Of a DNA stretch of 64,000 bases, positions 8,144 to 19,352 are shown in pieces. The notes under the pieces are model-generated. The model was not told the DNA's origin. It saw nothing but the letters and a program-made list of their open reading frames with translations, and ran no database searches. The translations under genes were made by a program, and so were the position numbers. Source of the stretch: Acidobacteriota bacterium (GTDB taxonomy: Bacteria > Acidobacteriota > Thermoanaerobaculia > Multivoradales > Multivoraceae); the NCBI GenBank assembly GCA_003388555.1, contig QQVD01000053.1:62001-126000 (forward strand). Reading direction: 5' to 3'. Every line of letters begins with the position of its first letter. The first letter of the stretch is position 1.

Positions 8144-8674
8144 ATGAAGCGACGGAATCCCCGGATCACTGGACCAGCGGACAGCGCAGTCGTGGTGGTG
8201 GTGGCGCTGGTGGCGCCGATCGCGCTCGTCGCCCTGACGCTCGCCATGTCGGCCTGCGCCGGCGACCGCAGGGCCGCCTCTCCCGACGCGCCGCTCGAGA
8301 CGCAGGAGATCGGCGCCGGCCCCACCGACGCGTTGGGCGCCGAGGGCGATGTGCGTGAGGAGGGCCGTGCGCGCGGTCCCGCCGGCGCCATCCCGGCCGA
8401 CTTCCCGTCCGACCTGCCGCTGCCGACCTCGAGCAGCGTCGCCGGCTTCGGCGTCCTCTCGGAGAGCCGCCGTTATCTCGACCTCGAGAGCACCTTGGAC
8501 CCGGCAGCGCTCGACGACTGGCTACGCCAGCGCTGGAGCGCTTGGCGCCGCGAAGGCGCACGGTCCTGGACCCGCCCCGGCGACGGCCAGCAGGTCCGGG
8601 TCGAGATCGACGCCGCGCCGCCAGGCTCGCGCCTGCGCATCGACTACCCGGCGCGGGTCCTGCCGGCTCGCTGA
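8144..8674 (+). CDS. Putative lipoprotein of unknown function
   Basis: 176 residues, not recognised. ATG at 8144 is chosen because it is followed by a basic start KRRNPR and a long hydrophobic segment VVVVVALVAPIALVALTLA that ends in MSAC, an imperfect lipobox. A flexible acidic linker follows, then a folded domain from about residue 85 containing IPADFPSDLPLP and repeated Arg/Trp residues (WLRQRWSAWRREG). The phrase 'FPSDLPLP' is common in small periplasmic proteins that also carry a DxD-type beta strand such as VRVEIDAAPPGSRLRIDY. It ends convergently with the ATP synthase operon with a hairpin in between. Confidence 0.7.
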   Translation: MKRRNPRITGPADSAVVVVVALVAPIALVALTLAMSACAGDRRAASPDAPLETQEIGAGPTDALGAEGDVREEGRARGPAGAIPADFPSDLPLPTSSSVAGFGVLSESRRYLDLESTLDPAALDDWLRQRWSAWRREGARSWTRPGDGQQVRVEIDAAPPGSRLRIDYPARVLPAR

Positions 8675-8679
8675 ACCAG

Positions 8680-8694
8680 GAGGGCCGTGCCCTC
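8680..8694 (+). terminator. Hairpin directly after the lipoprotein gene
   Basis: GAGGGC-CGT-GCCCTC, a perfect 6-base stem with a 3-base loop starting 6 bases after the stop codon, in the convergent gap with atpC. No T-run. Confidence 0.45.
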
Positions 8695-8756
8695 GCCCCG
8701 AGCCCCCGAACTCCTCCCGAAGGCTTCTCCCGACGGCCGACGGCCGCCGGTCTGCT

Positions 8757-9185
8757 TCAGCCCGCCGCGGCGATCGCGACCTGCGCCTCGGCGAGGGCGA
8801 TGCGATCCTGGATCGCCTCGATCTCCTCGCTCTCGGCGTGCTCGAGCTGACTGAGCGCCTCCTGCAGCGCGGCGGCGCTCTGCTTCGCATCGAGGTCGGC
8901 CGGGAAGCGGGCGTCGTCGACCAGCACCGTCACCTGATCGGCGAGAACCTCGCAGAAGCCGGCCGAGATCGCCGCACGCACGGTGTCGCGACCGTCGAGC
9001 AGGGTCAGCACACCCGGTCGCAGCGCGCCGACGTAGGCGGCGTGACCCGGCAGGATGCCGAGATCGCCGAGGCGACCGGGCAGCCCCACCTCGTCGCACT
9101 CGCGATCGAGCAGCGTGCGGTCGTGCGAGACGACCACCAGGTGCAGCCGCCCGCGACTCGGCGGGCGCGGCTTCTCGTCCGCCAT
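8757..9185 (-). CDS. atpC: ATP synthase epsilon subunit
   Basis: Part of the F1 central stalk, 142 residues. The beta-sandwich carries the expected LHLVVVSHDRTLLDRE start, then GRLGDLGILPGHAAYVGALRPG, the family signature, and a C-terminal helical hairpin rich in Glu, Ala and Gln. Last gene of the ATP synthase operon; its ATG at 9185 lies a single base before the atpD stop codon region, so the two are tightly coupled. The C-terminal helices are of full length, so ATP-dependent inhibition by this subunit is possible. Confidence 0.94.
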   Translation of the reverse strand: MADEKPRPPSRGRLHLVVVSHDRTLLDRECDEVGLPGRLGDLGILPGHAAYVGALRPGVLTLLDGRDTVRAAISAGFCEVLADQVTVLVDDARFPADLDAKQSAAALQEALSQLEHAESEEIEAIQDRIALAEAQVAIAAAG

Positions 9186-9186
9186 C

Positions 9187-11656
<2,470 letters not shown>

Positions 11657-11699
11657 AGGGGTTCACCTCGGCCGGCGTGGCGCCGACCAGCCGCCCGGA

Positions 11700-13232
<1,533 letters not shown>

Positions 13233-13297
13233 GGCTTGTCACTCCAGGGAGCCGGCGCCGGATCTCGGTTCGCAGGGTCGTCGGCGGCTGTCGTTGC

Positions 13298-13349
13298 GTT
13301 CGGTGGGTCGTTCGGTGAGTCGTTCGGCGGGTTTCGTTCGGCGGGTTTC
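13298..13349. repeat. Tandem 12-14 base repeat between atpH and atpA
   Basis: Four successive units on the plus strand: GTTCGGTGGGTC, GTTCGGTGAGTC, then two identical GTTCGGCGGGTTTC. It lies 66 bases upstream of the atpA start on the coding (minus) strand, inside the operon transcript. No gene is here. Confidence 0.85.
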
Positions 13350-13491
13350 GTGGCAAGACGGAAGGGAGTCGGGTGCGAGGCGGAGCGCCCGAGGACGCGG
13401 TTCGTGCTGCGGCCGCTGCTGCCGGCCCACTCGGCGGAGGCTGCGCCGACCTGGCGAGACGGCGGCTACGAGGCCACCACGGACCTGCGGC

Positions 13492-14037
13492 TCAGGCGCT
13501 GGCCGAAGCCATCTCCTCGGCCATGCGCCGCAGCTGACCGCGCAGGCTCACGTCGTAGCGCCGGCTGCCCACCTGGGCGACGAAGCCGCCGAGCAGATCG
13601 GGCTCGACCGTGACCTCGAGCTCCACCTTCTTGCCCAATGCGCCCTCGAGCACCGACCGCAGCCGATCGGCCTGGGCCGGGTCGAGCGGCACCGCCGAGG
13701 TCACCTGCGCGGCGACGATGCCGAGCCGCTGCTTGACCATGCGGGCGACGGCGCCGGCGACGTCCCCGACGTGCACCAGGCGGTAGTTCTGGGTCAGCAG
13801 GCGCAACAGGCGAAGCGCCAGGTTCGAGATCGCGAGCGATCGCCCGATCTCCTCGACGATCGCCACCTTCTTCTCCACCGGCACCGCCGGGTTGCTGGCC
13901 ATCGCGGCGATCTGGGGCACCTGCTCCATGGCGGCAACGAAGCGTTCGAGGTCGGCGAGCAGGCGGCTCGCCTCCTCGTCGCTTGGCGCCAGCGCGAGGG
14001 CCGCCTTGGCGTAGGGATTGGCGAACTTCCGGATCAT
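13492..14037 (-). CDS. atpH: ATP synthase delta subunit
   Basis: Connects F1 to the peripheral stalk, 181 residues. The N-terminal helical domain (RKFANPYAKAALALA, RFVAAMEQVPQI) and the conserved segment LALRLLRLLTQNYRLV are typical, and the C-terminal part ending GGFVAQVGSRRYDVSLRGQL matches the family signature GGxxxxxGxxxxDxSxxxxL. The ATG at 14037 overlaps the stop of the upstream b subunit gene by four bases. Confidence 0.93.
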   Translation of the reverse strand: MIRKFANPYAKAALALAPSDEEASRLLADLERFVAAMEQVPQIAAMASNPAVPVEKKVAIVEEIGRSLAISNLALRLLRLLTQNYRLVHVGDVAGAVARMVKQRLGIVAAQVTSAVPLDPAQADRLRSVLEGALGKKVELEVTVEPDLLGGFVAQVGSRRYDVSLRGQLRRMAEEMASASA

Positions 14038-14603
14038 GAGATCTGGTCTCCGAAGCGGCGCAGGTTCTCGTCGAACAGACGACGACGGTCGTCAGCGGTG
14101 AGCTGCTGCGACACCTTCTCGGCGGCGAGGTCGGAGGCCAGCTGGGCGGCGTACGCACGCAGCTCGGCGCGCGCCTGTGCGGTGCGGTTGCGGATCTCCG
14201 CCCGCGCCTGCTCGAGAGCCCGCTCCGCCTCGCCTTCGGCCTGACGCAGGATCTTCTGACGCTCCTCCTCGCCCTCGGCAGCGCTGCGCTGCACCAGCTC
14301 GTCCATCTGCGAACGTAGCTCGGCGAGCTGTGCCTCGAGCTTCTGCGACATCTGCTCGGCGTCGCGGCGCTGCTGCTCGGCGCGCTGGAGGCTCTCGGCG
14401 ATCGACTGCTTGCGCTCGGCGAGTGCCTTGCGCACCAGCGGACCGGCGAACTTGTAGAGGATTCCCCAGATGACGAAGAGGTTCGCCCACGCCCAGACCC
14501 AGCTGGGCAGCCCGAGCCAGGTCTCCGGAGCTTCCACCGCTGCGGCGGCGGCGCCCGGCGACAGCACCAGCCCGAGGAAGGCGAGCTTCGCCAGGCGCTT
14601 CAC
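14034..14603 (-). CDS. atpF: ATP synthase b-type subunit with an N-terminal signal-like segment
   Basis: One of two peripheral-stalk b subunits, 189 residues. It starts with a hydrophobic stretch MKRLAKLAFLGLVLSPG and a second membrane segment around WVWAWANLFVIWGILYKFAG, then a long charged coiled coil (about residues 65-185) rich in Glu, Arg, Ala and Gln. The first hydrophobic stretch resembles a signal peptide and is seen in b subunits of some phyla; whether it is cleaved is unknown. It overlaps both neighbours by four bases, so stalk subunits are made together. Confidence 0.9.
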   Translation of the reverse strand: MKRLAKLAFLGLVLSPGAAAAAVEAPETWLGLPSWVWAWANLFVIWGILYKFAGPLVRKALAERKQSIAESLQRAEQQRRDAEQMSQKLEAQLAELRSQMDELVQRSAAEGEEERQKILRQAEGEAERALEQARAEIRNRTAQARAELRAYAAQLASDLAAEKVSQQLTADDRRRLFDENLRRFGDQIS

Positions 14604-15025
14604 GACGCCCTCCGCAGCAGCTTGTCGGCCATGCGGCCGGCGAGCGACTCGGTGAGCTCGGCGAGCTTGCGGCGCTCCTCCTCGACCAGCGAGGAGAGCT
14701 CGCCACGCGCCGCCGCGAGCTCGCCGTCAGCAGCCTTCTTCGCTTCGGCGACGACCGCCGAGCGCTGCGCCTGGGCTTCCTTGCGCATCTCGTCGCGCTG
14801 CGCACGCGCCGCGCTCAGCGCATCCCCGAGCCGCGCCTTCTGCTGCTCGAGCTCCGCCTCGCTCTCGGCGAGCGCCGCGGAGTAGATCTTCTGGGCAGTG
14901 TCCACCTCGAGCGCGCGCTGTTCGAGCAGCCGCGCCACCGGGAGGAAGATCAACCTCCTCGCCACGAAGTAGGTCGCCCAGAAGATGACCATGATCACCA
15001 GCATGCTGGCGTCGAACTGGATCAC
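14600..15025 (-). CDS. ATP synthase second b-type (b'-like) subunit
   Basis: First gene of the operon, 141 residues. A single N-terminal membrane anchor (SMLVIMVIFWATYFVARRLIFLPV) is followed by a coiled coil of about 100 residues with a regular pattern of Ala, Glu and Arg. It pairs with the following b subunit gene, with which it overlaps by four bases (ATGA), and the two are different in sequence, so the peripheral stalk is probably a heterodimer as in cyanobacteria and purple bacteria. No a (atpB) or c (atpE) subunit gene precedes it within the window; the upstream neighbour is an unrelated RDD protein gene. Confidence 0.85.
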   Translation of the reverse strand: MIQFDASMLVIMVIFWATYFVARRLIFLPVARLLEQRALEVDTAQKIYSAALAESEAELEQQKARLGDALSAARAQRDEMRKEAQAQRSAVVAEAKKAADGELAAARGELSSLVEEERRKLAELTESLAGRMADKLLRRAS

Positions 15026-15178
15026 CGTTTGAGCCTCTTCGATTCGGAAAGAGTGCGCTCGCGGAGGGAGAGGCCGTGGCCTCGATGGGCAGAGGTATCC
15101 CCCGGCGAGGGCGCGGCAAAGGTAGCACTGCCCCCAGGGAGGGTCAAGCCGCGACGGCTCCGACGTGGCGGTGCGATC

Positions 15179-15982
15179 TCAGCTGTCGCCTCGGTCGACG
15201 ATCTGCCAGGTCTCGCTGCCGCTGATGCGATCCACCAGCGAGCGCCCAGAGAGCGCCAGCAGCACCGGCACGCCGAGCAGAGCGGCGGTGAGCCAGGTGC
15301 CGACGACGCGTAGACCGGTCTGACCGAAGGCCAACGGCCGGTCGCCCACATCGCGGGCGAGCAGCCCGAACCAGGCCATCCCCGGAGTGTGGCCCCAGAA
15401 GGCGAGTGGAAAGGCCAGGTAGAGGAACGAGAAGAGTGCCAGGAAGCTGGCGAAGCCGGGCCACTGGTCGAGAGCCGGCTGCAGCCCGAGCAGCCGCATC
15501 GCCACGAAGCCCGCGCTGAGCACAGCGAGGTGGGCCAGCAGGTCCGCCGCTCCCGCCTGCAGACGCGCCAGCACCCCGGCCGCCACCGCTTCGTCGTCAC
15601 CCATCGACGAGCCCGGCAGGCCGGGCTCGGGGGGCGCCTCGATCTCGGCGGCGGGCTGCGGCACGGAGAGCTGATCGAAGATCCCCGAGGGCGGACCGCC
15701 GGGGCGCGAGGACGCAGCGGCGCGCCGCGCCACCCGTTCCGGGGCCGCTGCCGACTCGCCGCGCGGCGGCCGAGCGGCCTCTTCGGTCGCCGCGTCCTCC
15801 TGGAAGAGCGGCAGCGACCCGACCGCCGAAGCGCGGCGGCCGCGGCGGCCGCTCCGCCGACCCTCCTCCGCTTCGTCGGCCGCATTCTCGGCCCGATCGG
15901 CGGGGCCCGGGTCGACCTCTTCCGCCTCGCCGTCGATCGGCAGGTCGAAGAGATCGTCCGGCAGCTCCGGGCGCTCGCTCAT
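15179..15982 (-). CDS. RDD family membrane protein with a disordered acidic N-terminus
   Basis: 267 residues. The first 120 residues are low in complexity, acidic and Arg-rich. From about residue 135 an RDD-type domain follows: RLQAGAADLLAHLAV (the R...D pattern), then a second membrane segment and the conserved GHTPGMAWFGLLARDV, and a final helix with LTAALLGVPVLLALSG. RDD proteins have varied or unknown roles, some in ion transport. The start overlaps the stop of the TPR gene (TGATG at 15984-15980), so the two proteins are co-translated and likely work together. Confidence 0.8.
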   Translation of the reverse strand: MSERPELPDDLFDLPIDGEAEEVDPGPADRAENAADEAEEGRRSGRRGRRASAVGSLPLFQEDAATEEAARPPRGESAAAPERVARRAAASSRPGGPPSGIFDQLSVPQPAAEIEAPPEPGLPGSSMGDDEAVAAGVLARLQAGAADLLAHLAVLSAGFVAMRLLGLQPALDQWPGFASFLALFSFLYLAFPLAFWGHTPGMAWFGLLARDVGDRPLAFGQTGLRVVGTWLTAALLGVPVLLALSGRSLVDRISGSETWQIVDRGDS

Positions 15983-17856
15983 CAACCGCGATCCGCGAGG
16001 CTGCGCACCTCGACGCCACGCACGAAGATGTCGTACAGCAGGTCGCGCGAGTTGATTCCGGCGTAGGCCTCGGCGAAGCGCATCAGGCGGGCGGCGACCG
16101 GGTCGTCCGGATCGAGCTCGGCGATCTCGCGCAGGTGGCCGAGCGCCTCTTCCGGGTCGCCGGCGCGCAACGCCCGCACGCCGAGATTGAAGTAGCTGTC
16201 GACCAGCAGGTTCCGCACGTCGACGTTCTGCTCGTCGTCCACCCGCATGCGCCACAGCGGCGCCAGCAGCCTCTCGTACTCGCCGTCCCGGAACATGCGC
16301 AGCTGTTGTTCGATCGGCCGCAGCTGAGCCCGGGCATCGGCGAAAAGGTCGCTGGCCGAGCTGTCCAGCGGTGCGATCCTCGAAGCGGCCTGGAAGTTGC
16401 GCGCGGCTCGGTAGAACTGGCGCTCGCCGTAGGCCCGGCGGGCGGTCTCCAGCAGCTGCTGACGCTGTCCCTCGAGCTCCTCCTCCGAGGCTGGCACGAC
16501 CTCTTCGACGGGGACTTGCTGATCCTGCTCCTGCTTCCAGCGCGCGATCAGCTGCTGCGCCTCGGCGTGCTCGTCGGCGATGGCGGGGATCTTCGACGCC
16601 GCATCGATGGCGCCGGCGATGTCGCCAGCCAGATACAGGCGGTTCGCCTCCTGCAGGCGATCGACGCGGGCTCGACGGCGCGGCGCTTCCGCCACCTCCT
16701 CGGCGTTCGGGAACAGGTTGTCCCAGTTCGTCCACAAGAAGTAGCCACCGAGCAGCACCAGGCCGAGGACGCCGATGCCGATCAGCAGGAAGGGCCGCCC
16801 GACCGTCGGCGCCTTGGCGGTGCCGGCGGCGCGCACCGGCGCCGGCGCCGGAGCGTCGGCGGGTTCGTCGGAGTACACCTCCGGCAGGTCCGGTGCCGCC
16901 TCGTCGTCCTCCGGCATGTCCAGCGACGGCAGCGCCTCGCCGCCAGCCGGCGCCGGCGGCGCCTCGCCGCTGGCTCGACGAGACAACTGGTCGAGATGCT
17001 CGCGAGCACCCATGTGCCCCGGATTGAGCTCGAGCACCTTCTCGAGTCGCTGCCGCGCCGTCGCGAGGTCGCCCTGTTCGAGGGCGTCGATGCCTTCGTG
17101 GTACTGCTCCTCGAGCGCGCGCTCCTGCTCCGCCTTCTGCTGCCGCGCGTCCTCGATCAGCCGGTTCGCCTCCTCGTGATCGATGTCGATCAGGAAGATG
17201 CGCGACCAGGCGTCGATCGCCGCCTGGTGCTCACCCGCCGCGAGCTGCCTGCGACCCTCGGTGAGCAGCTCCTCGATGCGGCCACCGGCCTCGGGCGAAT
17301 GGCTGGCGCCGAAGAGGTCGCCGGAAGGCCCGGTGGGCGCCGAAGAAGCGGTGGAGGACGGCCCCGTGGCCGGCCGCTGCGGGAGCAGCGGACCGTCGGC
17401 CGCTTCGCCGAACGGATCGTCGGCACTGCCGAGGTCGAGGTCGAAGACCGTCTGGTCCTCGCTGGCCTCCGGCGCCGGGGGAGTCCGGGCGGACCCTGGC
17501 TGCCGCGGGCCCTGCGACGGTGTCGCGGCGGCGCGACGCAGCGCCTCCATCGCCGGATCGTCGCGACCGATCATCACCGTCGAAGCCGGTGAGGGTGACG
17601 ACTTCGCAGTCGGCGACGGCGCACTGTCCGTGGACACCGCGAGGTCTTCGACCTCGACCGGTCCGTCAGCTCCGCTCAGCCGCAGCTGCAGATCGCTGGC
17701 CGGCTCGAACAGCGGGTCCATCTTGAGCACGAAGTCGCACCCCAGCGCCGCCTCCTGGATGCGTCCCTGACGCGCCAGATCGAGTGTCTGGGTGAACGTC
17801 GTGAGGATTCGCTTCTGGGTCTCGGCTGCGATCGACGGGTTGCCCGGATACGCCAT
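15982..17856 (-). CDS. TPR-repeat membrane protein, role unknown
   Basis: 624 residues. An N-terminal TPR-like helical segment (RILTTFTQTLDLARQGRIQE) is followed by a Pro/Ser/Thr-rich linker, a second set of TPR motifs at about residues 195-300, an acidic linker, one membrane helix near residue 360 (PFLLIGIGVLGLVLLGGYFLW), and a C-terminal set of TPRs. The design suggests a cytoplasmic part and an extracytoplasmic part joined by the helix, a scaffold linking envelope processes. Its partner by co-translation is the RDD protein. The function itself is not inferable. Long region before it (17857-18376) has no gene. Confidence 0.85.
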   Translation of the reverse strand: MAYPGNPSIAAETQKRILTTFTQTLDLARQGRIQEAALGCDFVLKMDPLFEPASDLQLRLSGADGPVEVEDLAVSTDSAPSPTAKSSPSPASTVMIGRDDPAMEALRRAAATPSQGPRQPGSARTPPAPEASEDQTVFDLDLGSADDPFGEAADGPLLPQRPATGPSSTASSAPTGPSGDLFGASHSPEAGGRIEELLTEGRRQLAAGEHQAAIDAWSRIFLIDIDHEEANRLIEDARQQKAEQERALEEQYHEGIDALEQGDLATARQRLEKVLELNPGHMGAREHLDQLSRRASGEAPPAPAGGEALPSLDMPEDDEAAPDLPEVYSDEPADAPAPAPVRAAGTAKAPTVGRPFLLIGIGVLGLVLLGGYFLWTNWDNLFPNAEEVAEAPRRRARVDRLQEANRLYLAGDIAGAIDAASKIPAIADEHAEAQQLIARWKQEQDQQVPVEEVVPASEEELEGQRQQLLETARRAYGERQFYRAARNFQAASRIAPLDSSASDLFADARAQLRPIEQQLRMFRDGEYERLLAPLWRMRVDDEQNVDVRNLLVDSYFNLGVRALRAGDPEEALGHLREIAELDPDDPVAARLMRFAEAYAGINSRDLLYDIFVRGVEVRSLADRG

Positions 17857-18212
17857 CTTCTCTCCTCGATCGGCGGCCGCTCACGCAGGGTGTCGACCTC
17901 GGGCGCCGGTGCTCGGCTGCGCTCGCCGCAGCACGGAGCCGACGATGGAGCGCTCGTGGAGCCCAGCGCGATGCGCTGGGGAGAGGCTCTACGGCGTTCT
18001 CCGGAGCGATGCGATCACGGTTCGTCGGCGACGGGAAGAGCCGGACAGGAGCCGCGCGGTCGCCCGCGCCTCGGGCGGCCCCGCGGCGTCGGCGGGCCCG
18101 ACCCGCTGCTCTCGCTCCCAACGACGAGACCGCATCGCCGACGCTCCGGACGCCTCGACCTCCGAACCCACGGCGCTCCAATTCGGTCCGTGGACGTTGC
18201 TCCACGGGATCC

Positions 18213-18218
18213 TAGAAT
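18213..18218 (+). promoter_or_regulatory. -10-like element of ftcD
   Basis: TAGAAT inside the symmetric CTAGAATGCTAG, 159 bases before the GTG of ftcD. If real, the leader would include the tandem repeat. A convincing -35 at 16-18 bases is not seen. Confidence 0.35.
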
Positions 18219-18250
18219 GCTAGCAAAGCGCGGCCACCCGGCGCCGCCTC

Positions 18251-18325
18251 GTTCCCCCACATTCCCCACATTCGCCCAGCTTCCCCGACGTCCCCCGACG
18301 TCCCCGACGTTTCCCCCACGTTCCG
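18251..18325 (+). repeat. Tandem 9-10 base repeat in the ftcD leader
   Basis: About seven units of the form TTCCCCRACG on the plus strand (for example TTCCCCACA, TTCCCCGACG, TCCCCGACG) end about 50 bases before the ftcD start. The unit is C-rich on the sense strand and so G-rich on the other. Confidence 0.85.
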
Positions 18326-18376
18326 CTCCCTCCCGCAGCCACGGCGCGAGTCTTCTCGACACGGAGCCGCCAAAGG

Positions 18377-19333
18377 GTGTCGACCCCGAACCAAGCCCCT
18401 CAACCGCCACCGGCGGAGCGTAGCGCCCGCTTCCTCTGCGTTCCCAACCTCAGCGAGGGCCGCCGCGACGACCTCATCGACCAGCTCGTTCTCGCCAGCC
18501 GCGATCCGGAGGTGCGACTCCTCGACCGCACCTCCGACCCGGACCACAACCGCACCGTGCTGACCCTGCTCGGCAGCGCCGACGGTCTGGTGCGGTCGAT
18601 CACGGCGCTGGTGCACGCCGCCTTCGATCGACTCGACCTGCGCCTCCACCAGGGCGTGCACCCACGGCTCGGCGTCGTGGACGTGGTGCCCTTCGTGCCG
18701 CTCGCCGGGGTCTCGATGCGCGACGCGGTGCAGCTGGCGCGCCGCCTGGCGGCGCAGCTCGCCGACGCGGCGCCGGTCTTCCTCTACGAACGGGCGGCGC
18801 CCCGCCCGGAGCGCCGGGAGCTGGCGGCGCACCGTCGCGGAGGCCTGCCGAAGCTGATCGAGCGCATGCGCGACGGCAGCTGGCCGCCGGACCACGGCGC
18901 CGCCACGGTCGATCCGGCACGCGGAGTGCTGGTGATCGGCGCCCGGGGCCCGCTGATCGCCTTCAACGTCGACCTCGACGCGGCCGACCCGGCGGCGGCG
19001 CGGCGCATCGCATCCCGCATCCGGCAGAGCGCCCCCGGTGGCCTGCGCGGCGTCAAGGCGCTCGGCCTGGCACTGCCGACGCGGGGCGTCTCCCAGGTCA
19101 GCATGAACGTGGTCGATCCGAGCGCCACGTCGCTGCTGCGCATCGTCGAGCGGATCCGCGAAGAGGCGAGGAGGGAGGGCGTCGAGCTGCTCGCCAGTGA
19201 GCTGATCGGGCTGATGCCGGAGCAGGCCGCTCTCGGCGCGCTGAGCGAGGCCCTCGGACTGCCCGGGCTGGGCCTCGACAAGATCGTCGAGCATCACCTC
19301 GCGGCGACGCCGGCTCGGGCCACCGGGGAGTGA
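18377..19333 (+). CDS. ftcD: Glutamate formimidoyltransferase
   Basis: Transfers the formimino group of N-formimino-L-glutamate to tetrahydrofolate in histidine breakdown. 318 residues, the length of the formiminotransferase domain alone (no cyclodeaminase half as in the mammalian enzyme). Conserved features: CVPNLSEGR at the N-terminus, LDRTSDPDHNRTVLTL, HQGVHPRLGVVDVVPFVPL, and IAFNVDLD with the later VKALGLALPTRGVSQVSMNVVD. GTG at 18377 is used, with GGAG about 10 bases upstream. No other histidine-degradation gene is nearby. Folate one-carbon flow links it in function to the formate-tetrahydrofolate ligase at 60477, though the two are far apart. Confidence 0.93.
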   Translation: MSTPNQAPQPPPAERSARFLCVPNLSEGRRDDLIDQLVLASRDPEVRLLDRTSDPDHNRTVLTLLGSADGLVRSITALVHAAFDRLDLRLHQGVHPRLGVVDVVPFVPLAGVSMRDAVQLARRLAAQLADAAPVFLYERAAPRPERRELAAHRRGGLPKLIERMRDGSWPPDHGAATVDPARGVLVIGARGPLIAFNVDLDAADPAAARRIASRIRQSAPGGLRGVKALGLALPTRGVSQVSMNVVDPSATSLLRIVERIREEARREGVELLASELIGLMPEQAALGALSEALGLPGLGLDKIVEHHLAATPARATGE

Positions 19334-19352
19334 CCGGCCCGGCGTCCTCCGC

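Larger units (their letters stand above)
17857..18376. other. 520-base intergenic region between divergent genes
   Basis: Separates the TPR gene (minus) from ftcD (plus). It contains a -10-like TAGAAT at 18213-18218 directed towards ftcD and a tandem repeat at 18251-18325. Frames here overlap one another and resemble no family; I see no gene. Confidence 0.6.

Noticed and set aside
17666-18205. Gene in the region before ftcD
   Set aside because: Several short frames overlap on both strands, with no ribosome site or family likeness; tandem repeats explain the sequence better.
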